Shown: one piece after another, positions 1 through 9,100 of the stretch
Layout: each line of letters opens with the position of its first letter
Position numbering within the stretch: the first letter of the stretch is position 1
NCBI RefSeq assembly: GCF_001613165.1
Contig: NZ_BDBV01000057.1
Coordinates: 1-64,000, forward strand
DNA: 64,000 bases
From: Nocardia mexicana NBRC 108244
GTDB lineage: Bacteria; Actinomycetota; Actinomycetes; Mycobacteriales; Mycobacteriaceae
Direction of reading: 5' to 3'
Translations under genes and position numbers: made by a program
The notes under the pieces: generated by a model
What the model saw: the letters and a program-made list of their open reading frames with translations, nothing else
Database searches by the model: none
Told to the model about the DNA's origin: nothing

Positions 1-75
1 GCCGCGACGACCAGTGCTCCCGGCTCCGGCTCCGGCACAGACGCTGCCACGACCAGTGACCCGGGCGCTTGGTAG
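1..75 (+). CDS. C-terminal end of an upstream gene, Ala/Thr/Ser/Gly-rich tail
   Basis: The reading frame is open from base 1 and stops at a TAG at 73-75. It gives a 24-residue tail rich in Ala, Thr, Ser and Gly that ends D-P-G-A-W. Low-complexity tails of this kind are typical of actinobacterial T7SS substrates, which fits the neighbouring gene, but no domain is inside the window and the function cannot be assigned. The frame itself is inferred from composition. Confidence 0.4.
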   Translation, partial: AATTSAPGSGSGTDAATTSDPGAW

Positions 76-238
76 GAGGCTGTGATTCGGACCGGACCCA
101 GGAAAGGCCTGACGGATGGCTGCGGCGGTGATACCTACGGCGAATTGGCCCATGAAGGCCGCGGCCACGGTATCGCGTGTTCCCTGATCACGGTGATCGG
201 CCCGACACGACCATCGATCCGGTTCTAGGACTGCGGGC

Positions 239-2077
239 GTGGGTGTCGAGATACCGCACGAAGTGGCGGCGTTCCTGAATTTCATAGGTGTCCCGTATCC
301 GGACATCGACGAGGATCAGGTGCGCGAACTCGCCCGGCAGGTGCGGGCCTACGCCGAGAATGTCGCGAGCACCCACGAATCGGCGACCGGAGCGGTACAG
401 GATATGGGCTCGGTCTATTCGGGCAACTCCTACGAGCAATTGGTCGCGGCGTGGGCGCGCATGAGCACCGGCAATATGGCGCAACTCGATCAAGCGTGCC
501 GGACGGTGGCGCGGGTGCTGGACATCGCGGCGGAGGTGATCAACGCGGTGAAGGTCGCCGTGCTGGCCTCGCTCGCCGCGCTGGCTGCCAGTTACGCCTC
601 GATGATGGCCGCCACGATGGCGACGGGCGGAGCGTCGGCGGCGCTCACGTTGGCGGTTCGCGCGGCTGCGAACAGGCTCCTCGACGCCATGCAGGACATG
701 CTGCTCGGGTATATCGCCACCGAGGTGATCGATAAGGCTATCGAGCCGCTCGAGGATGCCGTCGAGCGCATGATGAACGGGGCCGCCTACCATAACCCGG
801 CCGACGAACTCAGGGCGCCGCCTTCATCGCAGCAGCAGCTTCACATCGATCCCGACGCAGTGCTGCGCTACGCCGACCTGCTCGACAAGTACGCCGACGA
901 CATGCTCGACCACTCGACGCGGTTCGCGGAAAATGTTGCGGCACTGGAATTCAGCCGACCCGGCGGCGACGGAGAACCAAGCGCCACGGACCCGGGCGGA
1001 CAGCCTCCACCACATTCGAGCACGCCCGGGGACGACGGTCGATCTCGGGGTGGAGCCACAACACCGGGTGAGGTACCGGCCAAGGCCCCGGCACCTCGGG
1101 TGTCGCCCGGCGGTCTGGGCGACGGAGGCGCATCCCCGGACCGACCCGTGGCCGACCGTTCGATGGCGACGGCACCGACATCGGACGCGCCGGGGAAGTC
1201 GGATCGTCCGAACGCTCCCTCGGAGAACCACCCGGCCGCAGCGCAATCCGGGGGCCGACCCGGCACGGGCGATCCCGTCGCCGACCGTGCGGCGGCATCG
1301 CCTGCACCGATGACGGCAGCCAGCGTTACCTCTCCGGAGGGCGAAAGCGCAGCGGAACGCGGCGGGTCCAATGGGCAGCAGGCGCCGGTCGGTTCGTCGA
1401 TAGGTTCGGAAAGCCTTGCACAACAAGGTAATCCGGCTTCGAATATGCCGGTGACATCGGCTCCTCAGGGCTCGGGTCCGTTGTCCGAAGCAAACTCCCA
1501 GTCCCCCGGACAGCAGCAAGACGCTCCCCGGGGGCAGAACGCTCCCCGGGGGCAGGGGACCGCACAGCCTTCGCGCGGGCAATCGCAGCCGTCCACTCCG
1601 TGGCAGCGCACCGGACGAACGAGCGGCCCGAAACAGGAGCGGCGCGGCCCCACGCGCCGGGCGACCGCTCCGGCCGCAAAGCACAAAACCGGGGCGACTC
1701 CCTGGTCGAAAGGCACCCGGCCCGCGGCTGAGGAGACTGCCGAGCCCAAGGTGTTCGCACCGGAATCCGCCGAGCACAAACGGGGTGCGGCGGAACCCTC
1801 CGGTCCCAAGGTGATCGCGCCGGATACCGGCGTCCCCAAGGTGATCGCGCCGGATACCGGCGGTCCCAGGGTGGTCGCTCCGGAGACCGTCGAACGCAAG
1901 ACCGTTGCGCCGAAAAGTGATGAGCCCAAAGGGAACACGTCTGACGCCGGGGAGACCGAAGCGCAGACCCCGGAACCCGTCGAACAGGTGCCCCCCTTGG
2001 GAACGGCCGACCACGCGGCCCCCGGGGATTCCGGGCAGCAGCGTCGCGATGTCTCTTCGCCCACGGCGCGGCCATGA
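239..2077 (+). CDS. WXG100-like (CpnT-type N-terminus) T7SS-associated protein with long disordered repeat tail
   Basis: 612 residues from a GTG start whose product begins G-V-E-I-P, the usual opening of actinobacterial CpnT-type T7SS proteins. Residues 1-190 form the helical WXG100-like domain, including a small-residue-rich hydrophobic stretch around 105-140 (A-V-L-A-S-L-A-A-L-A). A second short helical block (about 195-245) contains D-P-D-A-V-L-R-Y-A-D. The rest, to residue 612, is Pro/Gly/Ser/Ala-rich and presumably disordered, with seven decapeptide repeats (1742-1951) and two T-P-W motifs (near 1595 and 1698). No catalytic domain is visible, so either the toxin module is missing or this is a non-enzymatic substrate or adaptor. 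It converges with the ROK-like remnant, leaving 68 bases between them. The assignment rests on the N-terminal pattern. The secretion role is inferred because no ESX core genes are in view. Confidence 0.8.
   Translation: MGVEIPHEVAAFLNFIGVPYPDIDEDQVRELARQVRAYAENVASTHESATGAVQDMGSVYSGNSYEQLVAAWARMSTGNMAQLDQACRTVARVLDIAAEVINAVKVAVLASLAALAASYASMMAATMATGGASAALTLAVRAAANRLLDAMQDMLLGYIATEVIDKAIEPLEDAVERMMNGAAYHNPADELRAPPSSQQQLHIDPDAVLRYADLLDKYADDMLDHSTRFAENVAALEFSRPGGDGEPSATDPGGQPPPHSSTPGDDGRSRGGATTPGEVPAKAPAPRVSPGGLGDGGASPDRPVADRSMATAPTSDAPGKSDRPNAPSENHPAAAQSGGRPGTGDPVADRAAASPAPMTAASVTSPEGESAAERGGSNGQQAPVGSSIGSESLAQQGNPASNMPVTSAPQGSGPLSEANSQSPGQQQDAPRGQNAPRGQGTAQPSRGQSQPSTPWQRTGRTSGPKQERRGPTRRATAPAAKHKTGATPWSKGTRPAAEETAEPKVFAPESAEHKRGAAEPSGPKVIAPDTGVPKVIAPDTGGPRVVAPETVERKTVAPKSDEPKGNTSDAGETEAQTPEPVEQVPPLGTADHAAPGDSGQQRRDVSSPTARP
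1742..1951 (+). repeat. Seven tandem 30-bp units encoding decapeptide repeats
   Basis: Seven consecutive 30-base units lie in frame inside the disordered tail of the upstream T7SS-like protein. The consensus is x-P-K-V-I-A-P-D-T-G, and units 3 and 4 (1802-1831 and 1832-1861) are almost identical at DNA level. The outer units have diverged (for example E-H-K-R-G-A-A-E-P-S), which suggests stepwise expansion followed by drift. Confidence 0.85.
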
Positions 2078-2145
2078 GGGACGTAAATCTCCTTCGGGCG
2101 CACGGTGGATGCGCCAGCGCGGGGCGGCGTTGTGATGGCCTCGCT

Positions 2146-2670
2146 TCACCGCGCCTGACGGCGGCACACCGCTCGACCGGTCGGCCAATGGCGGGCGGGT
2201 TCGCGCAGGTACCTGGCGCCGGGGCCGCCCCTGCGGTCGGGCGCGGACCGGTCGTCCCTCCGCTCATCGATGAGCAGGGCGAGGGTTCCGGCGCCGGCCA
2301 GTATCGCGTCCCCCCATCCGCTACCGCCGCCACGTTCGGCCAGCGTCAGGCACAGTCCATCGGTCGCCACCCGGACGATGGCGACGGGAAACAGCCTCCG
2401 CACCGCCTCGGCTATTCCGAAACCGTTGCGCCACTGTGGTATTCCGTCCGGCGCGATTATCCCGCTCGGCCGGTGCACCGGGCCCGGGCAGGCAATGACG
2501 ACCGCGGTGACCTCCTCGTCTCCGGCGACATCGAGCAGGAGGTCGCGGCACGTGGTCCAGGCATCGTCGACGGGTACCGGCACCCGCCGGATGTCCCACG
2601 ATCCGGACTCCGCGCCGATTCGGCTCGCCGCGAATTCCGCGCGCCCGACCTCGAGCGCCATGACGGTCAT
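2146..2670 (-). CDS. Truncated ROK-family (glucokinase-like) protein, probable remnant
   Basis: 174 residues against roughly 300 for a full ROK sugar kinase or repressor. The start A-L-E-V-G-R-A-E-F-A-A and the block V-I-A-C-P-G-P-V-H ... G-I-I-A-P-D-G-I-P-Q-W-R fit the N-terminal half of ROK proteins (nucleotide-binding strands and the P-G-P-V turn). The position normally occupied by N-D-A-N reads A-T-D-G. The zinc-binding and C-terminal halves are missing, and the last 35 residues are Arg/Gly-rich and look like out-of-frame read-through. The ATG overlaps the stop of the alpha/beta hydrolase by four bases (ATGA), so the two are translationally coupled. Sugar kinase activity is unlikely. Confidence 0.5.
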   Translation of the reverse strand: MTVMALEVGRAEFAASRIGAESGSWDIRRVPVPVDDAWTTCRDLLLDVAGDEEVTAVVIACPGPVHRPSGIIAPDGIPQWRNGFGIAEAVRRLFPVAIVRVATDGLCLTLAERGGGSGWGDAILAGAGTLALLIDERRDDRSAPDRRGGPGARYLREPARHWPTGRAVCRRQAR

Positions 2671-3572
2671 GAACTACCCACCGCCGCAGCACCTTTCAGG
2701 TGGGTGAGCAGGAAGTCGCGAGCCGCGCCCGACGCTCGGTCGAACTGCTCGCCATAGACCGAGAAATGGCCACCGGGCACGAGCTCGAGCTGTTTCGGTT
2801 CCAGTGCTTCGGCATATCCGGTGAGGGCGAGGTCGGTCGGGGTCAGCGTGTCGTGGTCGGCGACCACCATCAGCAGCGGTGTCGGCGACACCCGTGAGAG
2901 GAATGCCTCCGGCGCGTAGGCCTGGAACTTGTCGATACTGGAGAGGGTGACCTCGTTCCGCCAGGTCGGAACCTGCGGCCCGTTGGCCATCAGCCACTCG
3001 TAGACCTCTATGCCGGGCATCGCGACCATGTCGGCGGGATCGTCGGACGCCGCCTTGATCGTCTCGTGCGGCTTCCCCACTGCACGAGCGAGACGGTCGG
3101 CCGCGATGGCGTCCCGCACCGCGGGAATCATGATGGGCGACACCAGCCGACTGAACGTAGCCCACCCGTGCGTCAGCGGAACCTGGGACACCACGGCGCG
3201 CACCCGGCGATCGGTCGCCGCGACGACCAGCACGTGCCCACCGGCGAAACTGGTGCCCCACACCGCGATTCGGCTCCGGTCGATACCGTCGAGGGTCTGG
3301 GCGAAGGTGATCGCATCCCGGTAGCCCTCGATCTGAGCCGCCGGGTCGACCTCGTAGCGGGGCTCGCCGTCGGAGGTCCCGAAGCCGGGATGGTCGTAGA
3401 CCAGGCAGGCCAGGCCGGCGTCGGTGAACACCTCGGCGAACGGCGCCACCCACTCCTTGACCCCGGCGAAGCCGTGCGTCATCACCACGAGCGGTGCCCC
3501 GGCTTCCGCGGGGCGATACAGCCATCCGCGTAAGGTCACGCCGCCACTGGTGAACTCCACGTCAGACCGCAT
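2667..3572 (-). CDS. Alpha/beta hydrolase, acyl-peptidase/dienelactone hydrolase-like
   Basis: 301 residues from the ATG at 3572, preferred over the longer frame because a GGAG lies 7 bases upstream. The fold is clear: strand and oxyanion loop V-V-M-T-H-G-F-A-G; Y-D-H-P-G-F-G-x-S-D; nucleophile elbow W-G-T-S-F-A-G-G with the Ser; acid region M-V-V-A-D-H-D; and catalytic His in L-V-P-G-G-H-F. This layout is common in S15/S33-type serine hydrolases. The substrate is unknown. It lies 80 bases behind the TetR gene on the same strand and overlaps the ROK remnant by 4 bases, so the TetR protein probably controls it. Confidence 0.85.
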   Translation of the reverse strand: MRSDVEFTSGGVTLRGWLYRPAEAGAPLVVMTHGFAGVKEWVAPFAEVFTDAGLACLVYDHPGFGTSDGEPRYEVDPAAQIEGYRDAITFAQTLDGIDRSRIAVWGTSFAGGHVLVVAATDRRVRAVVSQVPLTHGWATFSRLVSPIMIPAVRDAIAADRLARAVGKPHETIKAASDDPADMVAMPGIEVYEWLMANGPQVPTWRNEVTLSSIDKFQAYAPEAFLSRVSPTPLLMVVADHDTLTPTDLALTGYAEALEPKQLELVPGGHFSVYGEQFDRASGAARDFLLTHLKGAAAVGSS

Positions 3573-3588
3573 CGCCACTCCGATTTCG

Positions 3589-3606
3589 TTACATACTGGA
3601 ACGTAA
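3589..3606. promoter_or_regulatory. Imperfect inverted repeat, possible TetR operator
   Basis: TTAC...GTAA arms bracket a 10-base centre (TTACATACTGGAACGTAA) in the 80-base gap between the TetR stop and the hydrolase start. Symmetry is partial (12 of 18 positions). The placement directly upstream of the hydrolase is what makes it worth marking. Confidence 0.3.
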
Positions 3607-3652
3607 TGAATGCTAGCCCGCATGAAATGTGACGTCAACCACAGGCTCGGCC

Positions 3653-4255
3653 CTAGCTGTGCCGATAGCCGACCGCGTCGAGCGCCGCGCGAACGGTCAA
3701 CTGCACGAGGGATTCATCGATCGGCCCCAGCGTCGGTATCAGTGCCCGCATCAGCATGGGCCCGGTGATCAGGTCGCAGATCCATTCCGGATCCGTGCCC
3801 GCGGCGATCTCACCGCGTGCGACCGCGCGATCCAGAATCGATGCCGTCGAGACCCGACGCGGCTCGAGGAATCGCTCGTGGAAACGGCGAGCGAAATCCC
3901 GGCTCCGCGACAGCTCCTCCAGCAGGCCCGGCATCGCGTTGCGCAGCACCGGGTCGTTGAACAACGCCACCTGATGCCGCTGGATGGCCAGCATCTCGGC
4001 CTCGATGCCGTCCAGGTCCGCCGCGCCGGGCTGCAGGCCGAACCGCTCGATGAGCACCGACAGCACGAGTTCGGCGCGGTCGGAGAATCGGCGGTACAGC
4101 GCGGGACGGCTGGTCGAGGCCTCGTCCGCGACCGCCTGCAGAGTGACCGCGCTGTAGCCCCGCTCGGCGATCAGCCGCGCCGTCGCCGTCAGCAGGGCGG
4201 CGTCCAGCCCGGGATCGCGCGGGCGGCCCGCACGCGATGGCCTACTGTCTGGCAT
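3653..4255 (-). CDS. TetR/AcrR-family transcriptional regulator
   Basis: 200 residues. Residues about 10-60 form the TetR helix-turn-helix: G-R-P-R-D-P-G-L-D ... A-R-L-I-A-E-R-G-Y-S ... S-T-S-R-P-A-L-Y-R-R-F-S-D-R-A-E-L. The C-terminal ligand domain has the TetR_C-like ending D-L-I-T-G-P-M-L-M-R-A-L. The ATG at 4255 is chosen because the frame runs on upstream to 4972 only by chance: those residues belong to a different, decayed gene, and a DNA-binding domain normally begins a few residues after Met in this family. It likely represses the downstream hydrolase. Confidence 0.85.
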   Translation of the reverse strand: MPDSRPSRAGRPRDPGLDAALLTATARLIAERGYSAVTLQAVADEASTSRPALYRRFSDRAELVLSVLIERFGLQPGAADLDGIEAEMLAIQRHQVALFNDPVLRNAMPGLLEELSRSRDFARRFHERFLEPRRVSTASILDRAVARGEIAAGTDPEWICDLITGPMLMRALIPTLGPIDESLVQLTVRAALDAVGYRHS

Positions 4256-4380
4256 GGCAACACCGTACCCAGGCTGGGGATTCAGTCTCCGGTTCGGCTG
4301 TGTGGCAGGGGAGCTACCTCGGCGACCCATGGCCAAAGGGTGCCGGGATGGTGGTTGAGCAATTCCATCGTCTTCGGAAT

Positions 4381-4972
4381 CTAGCTGCGAGACAGCACGA
4401 TACGGCCCGGCCAGTGAAGCTTGTCGAAATGCGAGGCCGGGTCCAGCGCCTCGGGCATGTGGGTCGCGATCGTGGCCGGGGTGGGGTAGCGGTCGCCCAC
4501 GAGGGTGTCGTCGTTCGGTGGGTAGTCGGGTGGCACGTCGCGAGTTCGCCGAGGATCTGTGCCGGACGCCGGCGAGATTCCAGTTGTCCAGTCGTACACC
4601 CCCGCCGTTCTTGGCCCAGAGGTTGCGGTAGAGCAGGTTGCCGTGGCTCAGGCCCGCCTCCCAGATCGTATCTCCAGGCACCCAGATCTGTTGCGAGAGC
4701 GGTATTCTCATCGCACGCAGCATCGGGTGAGCCTGCCTCTGCTTGATCCTCTGCATGCTGAGGTACAGCTGCTCCTGTTCGGCGACTGTGCGGACCGTCA
4801 AGTCGTCGGGGAGCGGCTCCATCGTCTGCAGCAGTCGTTCCTGCTCGAGCAGATGGTCGAGGGTCTGCCTCCAGTCACGATCTTCGGTCGTGGGAACGCG
4901 GCCCGGACCCATATCGCGGAACGAATCCTCGTCGGCACGCGCCATCGTTTCGGGCACGTCGACACCGGCCAC
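4381..4972 (-). pseudogene. Frameshifted hypothetical gene (possible phosphotransferase-like remnant)
   Basis: The first part (4972 to about 4600) codes well in one frame: E-E-R-A-E-K-L-A-R upstream, then a Leu/Gln/Glu-rich helical stretch and L-S-H-G-N-L-L-Y-R-N-L-W, which weakly recalls the H-G-D-xxxx-N motif of aminoglycoside/choline kinase folds. Near 4600 the coding signal moves to another frame, giving V-Y-D-W-T-T-G-I and ending D-K-L-H-W-P-G-R-I-V-L-S-R-S. No good start codon precedes the conserved 5' part, so the 5' end is also damaged. The final 40 residues resemble the small ORF at 5791-6162 (shared Y-P-T-x-A-x-I and H-W). The original function is unknown. Confidence 0.55.
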
Positions 4973-5171
4973 CTCACGGGCCAGTTTCTCCGCTCGTTCC
5001 TCGGTCAGTGGGACAACGGTGATCGGCCGGTTTCCGCTGTCGCCTATCTGCGACGAGATTCGGGTTCTGCGATCGGCGGTCCGGGAACATCGGTTCGGGC
5101 CGACTTCCCCGCGCTCAGGATCGCGGCCCGCCTACCCTCACCGTCGTCCAGGGACCGCATTTCCCGGCCGC

Positions 5172-5690
5172 TGCACAGCGCTGTCAGGCGGCGCCGTCGA
5201 AACTCCCGCGGTGTCTTCCCCGTATCGGGCCTTGAACGCCGCGGAGAACCAGGTCTATGCGAATCCGGTGCGTGCGGCGATCTCTGTGATCGACATCGAC
5301 TGCGCACCAGCGCTTTCCAGCAGGTCACGAGCGACACGCAGGGCTGCCTCCCGGCGCACATCGCGATAGGTGGTGCCCGCCTGCTGCAGCGCGACTCGCA
5401 ATTGCCTGGGCGACCAACCGAGCGCATGCGCGACCGCGGGTAGTCGCACATCCGCGACACCGATGGAGTCGCGCACGTAACGCCGCACCGCCTCGGCGGT
5501 CTCGTCGAGTTGCCCGCGCTGCGGTCGGGTGTCGGGCGCAGGTCGCGCTGCTGGGCACAGGCGCCGACGTGCGGTAGTGATCGGTGTCACCGTCACCACT
5601 TTCAGCGGAGAATCCGCGAGAGCGACCTGACCGTTGGCCATCAGCGCGCCCGCCGCCGAGGCCGCGAGGGCGAATCTCCATCGTCTGGTT
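5172..5690 (-). pseudogene. Degraded AraC-family transcriptional regulator
   Basis: A 128-residue open stretch from 5641 contains most of an AraC DNA-binding domain: L-P-A-V-A-H-A-L-G-W-S-P-R-Q-L-R (first HTH) and S-I-T-E-I-A-A-R-T-G-F-A (second HTH). It is cut by a TAG exactly where the family has Tyr or an equivalent residue. Past the TAG the same frame reads T-W-F-S-A-A-F-K-A-R-Y-G, and a one-base shift then restores K-T-P-R-E-F-R-R-R, the family ending. At least two lesions are therefore present. The 5' side reads A-L-A-A-S-A-A-G-A-L-M-A, like a signal peptide or membrane segment, without a usable start. Confidence 0.75.
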
Positions 5691-5790
5691 GCGATTCATG
5701 ATTGTCAATCTCCCGGGAATGAGCAATTCAGGGAGTTCGAGCGTCTGCCGCCGGTCGCGGTCCGGCCAGATGCAGCAACAGACTCTGCCG

Positions 5791-6162
5791 CTAACCGTAA
5801 CTTCGCCGAACAAAGACTCCAGGGCGGTTCGCCGGGGCGCCGAAATGCCTGTGCGATAGGAGGTCTCGGTTCACCGTTCCTGGCGGTGGCACACCACTCG
5901 GCCCGTCACGGTGCCGTGTGGCCCACCAGTGGAAGTCGTCGCAGTAGTCCGCTGCGCTCATTCCCGGCGGCAGGTGACGGTCGATTTCGGCGAGGGTGGG
6001 GTAGTGGTTGCCGGATGGGGTATCGAGCTCGTTCAGCAGTTGTTGGAGTTCCCAGCCGACCGTTGCGTCCGGCCTCAGCGCGAGGGCACCGCGTATGCGC
6101 GCTCTCGGATACCGGCTGTCCGGGATTGTGTTGTGCGAAGAGCTATTCGGCCATATCGCCAC
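5791..6162 (-). CDS. Small hypothetical protein overlapping the end of the giant gene
   Basis: 123 residues if started at the GTG at 6162, which overlaps the last 20 bases of the giant gene in another frame. The middle (L-Q-Q-L-L-N-E-L-D ... H-Y-P-T-L-A-E-I-D-R-H-L-P-P-G-M-S-A-A-D-Y-C-D-D-F-H-W-W split around Pro-rich turns) matches the tail of the decayed gene at 4381-4972, so the two are paralogous. The final 35 residues are Arg/Pro-rich and less convincing. It could be a genuine small partner of the giant protein or a remnant left by duplication and decay. Confidence 0.45.
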   Translation of the reverse strand: MAIWPNSSSHNTIPDSRYPRARIRGALALRPDATVGWELQQLLNELDTPSGNHYPTLAEIDRHLPPGMSAADYCDDFHWWATRHRDGPSGVPPPGTVNRDLLSHRHFGAPANRPGVFVRRSYG

Positions 6163-9100
6163 GGAACGGCAGGTCCTGCCCCACCAGGTCGACAACACCC
6201 ATCGTAGTTCCGGTGCTGTGCTCGTGAGCGACGACATCGGGGCTCTCGGAGCCTTCGTCGTCGGGGTTGAGGTTGATCTCGACGGTGTCAGGACCGGAAT
6301 CGGCATCGCGAACCCCTTGCCGGATGGTGCCGGACCCTGCGTCGGCTGAGCCGTCGGATGTGGGGGTGTCGTCGGGCAGCAGTCCGTGTTGGCGGAGCAT
6401 GGGGCCGTGTGTCGGGTCATCGCCGGCGAACTCGCGGAAAATGTCCATCGGATCTCGGTGGCCGAGGAGGGCAAAATACTTGGTGCGCAGCCACTCGCCC
6501 AGTTCCAGGGGCGTCCCGTCGAAATTGGTGATGACTTCGGCGAGACAGGCGCGCAGCACTCGGCTCCAGCAGTAGCTGTACTGCAGACCCGCGTAGGCGC
6601 CGTCCATGATGTGGCTGAAATTCAGAGTTCGGAAGGACATACCTATCGTGTCGAGGGAGATTCCCGCCGCGGCCAGTGTTTCTCGTTCGAATCGTTCGAC
6701 TACGGCGGCCGCGTCCTCGTTCGGCCCAGGCACCGGTACCTCCTCGGGCGTCAGCCGGTGCCACGCCTGGTCCAGTATGGCATCGGCGAGGTCGCGTGTT
6801 ATATATGCACCTTGATCGTGGTGCTCTCGGAGTTGGCGTGCCCCCAGCTCGGTGATTCCGGACGGAACCTCGATGTAATCCCACGGTACCGCTGCCCATC
6901 CGGCGGGCAGACCGACATCCGACAGCAGCATCTGCAGGGCATGGCCGACCTCGTGCCATGCGGACAGTTTCTGCTCGCGGGTCAGCTTCGCCGCTTGCCC
7001 GGGTGCAGGTTTGGTGAAGTTGAGGACCACCGATACCACTGGTTTGGTGCCCAGCAGACGGGATTGCTCGGCGAGGAGTATGTTCCAGGCGCCGGACCTC
7101 TTGTCATCCCTGGCGTACAGGTCGGCGAACACCAAGCCGAGTGAGCATTCGTTCCGGTCGAATACCTCGAACGCCCGGACGTCCGGATGCCAGGCGGTAA
7201 CGTCGTGCCGCTCGGTGACGGTAAGGCCGAAAATCCGAGCCTGCCGCCGAATTTCGAGCAGTGTCTGTTCGAGGTCGAACTGCTGATCTGCCGGGGTATC
7301 GGTACCGCCGGTGTCGTCATCCCGCATCTTCTTGGCGTAGTAATGCCAGTCCCAGGGCTTGATCGGGCCTGCATCGGGGCCCAGATCGCCGTCGTGGTCC
7401 ATAATGGTTTGCATCTTGTCGGAATCCGCCGTTGCGGCGCGTGTTGCGTATGGCATCACCTCGGTCAACATATTCATTGCGGCATCGGAGCTGCCGATGG
7501 TCTGCCCGGCTGCCGCGTAGTTGGCGTAGTGCATGAAGCCCAGCTTCCTGGCGAGCAGCGCACGCGTCCTGAAGACCTCGAGTGCCAGCTCGGCGTTGTT
7601 GTCGTTCCCGCGCTGCCGTGACCGGGTGTAGTAACCTTCACGAACGTCACGGTTTCGGAGAAAGGCCAATTCCGGGGGGGAAGTGAGCAATGTTGGGACG
7701 AGCCGATACACGCCGTTGTCGTCGGCCAGGGCCGATAATTGCTCGGGGGGTAGTCCGTCCAAAAGTTCCGGATCGGTGACTTCGAAGGCCGCCGCGATTC
7801 TGTTATTGCGCACGTTCTCGCCGAACTTGCTGGTCAGATCGGCTATTTTTGCCTTGAGCCCGCGAACTTCCGCCTTGTCGTCCGGGGACAGCAAGACACC
7901 TTCTCGGAGGAGTTCGGCATGCAGATTCTCCAGCACGTAACAGTCCTCTGATTCGAGGCCGGCGCGTTGTTCGTGGACGACATCTATCCGGTCGAACAAG
8001 GCGCGGTTGTGCGAAACAGCGGCGTTCTGCAGTGTTATCAGCCGTCGCACCTCGGCATTGACCTCGTCGAGTTCGGGGCTCCCGGCCAGCGCCGACAAGG
8101 TGCTCAACAACATCTCCACCCGGTGCGGGGGCTGCTCGGACAACTTCAACGCAACGACGGTGTTCTCGAACGTCGCCTGGTCGACGGGGACGGTCGTGAT
8201 CGCATCGAGTTGCTCGTTCTGCTCGGCGATGGCGTCTTCGGCCATGCGTACAATCACTCGGACATCTGCCAGGATCTCCTCGAAAGGGGGCAGGTGATAG
8301 TCCGACAACCCGTGGAATCCGGGGTGATTGAAGGTCATATCGGTTTCGGGTCCGGGATTTACCATGTCTGCGGCCCCACCGGCCTCGCCTCGGGTTTCGT
8401 TCCCGGCACGATCAGTGATGTCGCCGAAGGCCGGCTGTCCGGCGGCCGGAAGCGCCGTATCCGTTGATTCGGAGAGCATTTCGGCGATGCTGTGCACGAT
8501 GTCGTTCGCCGTGCCCAGCGCGAACTCCGTGTTTTCGCCTGAGACGGTGCCGCGCAGGTACTTGTCGACGACCGAGATCAGATATTCCTCGGCTGGTCGC
8601 GAACCTGCTTGTGACCAGACGATGGAACAGAGGGTGCGGGCGCGCAGATACTCAACGCTCTGCGCCTCGAGCCGCTGGCCTCCGGGGAAGAACGGTACCG
8701 ACCACGGGTCGTCCTGCGAGGTGGTGCGTTCCGGCATGGTCCGGAACTTCCAGACACGGACGGTATTGCCGCCGCGTGTGACCTCCTCCGGGGTGAAGAA
8801 CATGGTGCGCCAGTCGATCGTGTGCTCGTGGGCCAGCCGGTCGATCGAGGAGCCTGCAAAATTGATCAGGGCGAGTGTCGCGTACAGGGGCGCGCGCTGG
8901 ATGAGCCGGCGGAGTTCGAGAAGATCCTTCTCGGTGAGTTCCACGTTGCGGAGTGCCTCGACGTCTCCGGTGAACAATGCGAGAAACCACTCCCACCGAT
9001 TGCCGATCCAGTCGGCCCCGAACGGTGCTCCGTAATCCGGGAGCGGCAGATTGCGGAGGTATGCGAAGCCCTCGGGGCTGATTTCCAGCAGTTCCTCGAT

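Noticed and set aside
116..187. 23-codon ORF before the first T7SS-like gene
   Set aside because: Too short, with no convincing ribosome site or recognisable sequence. Probably chance.
824..2188. 454-residue minus-strand open frame
   Set aside because: Antisense to the disordered tail of the T7SS-like protein. Arg/Gly-rich repeats mirror the plus-strand decapeptide repeats.
3653..4972. TetR regulator read as a 439-residue fusion
   Set aside because: The upstream residues belong to a separate decayed gene whose ending continues in another frame. TetR domains start at the N-terminus.
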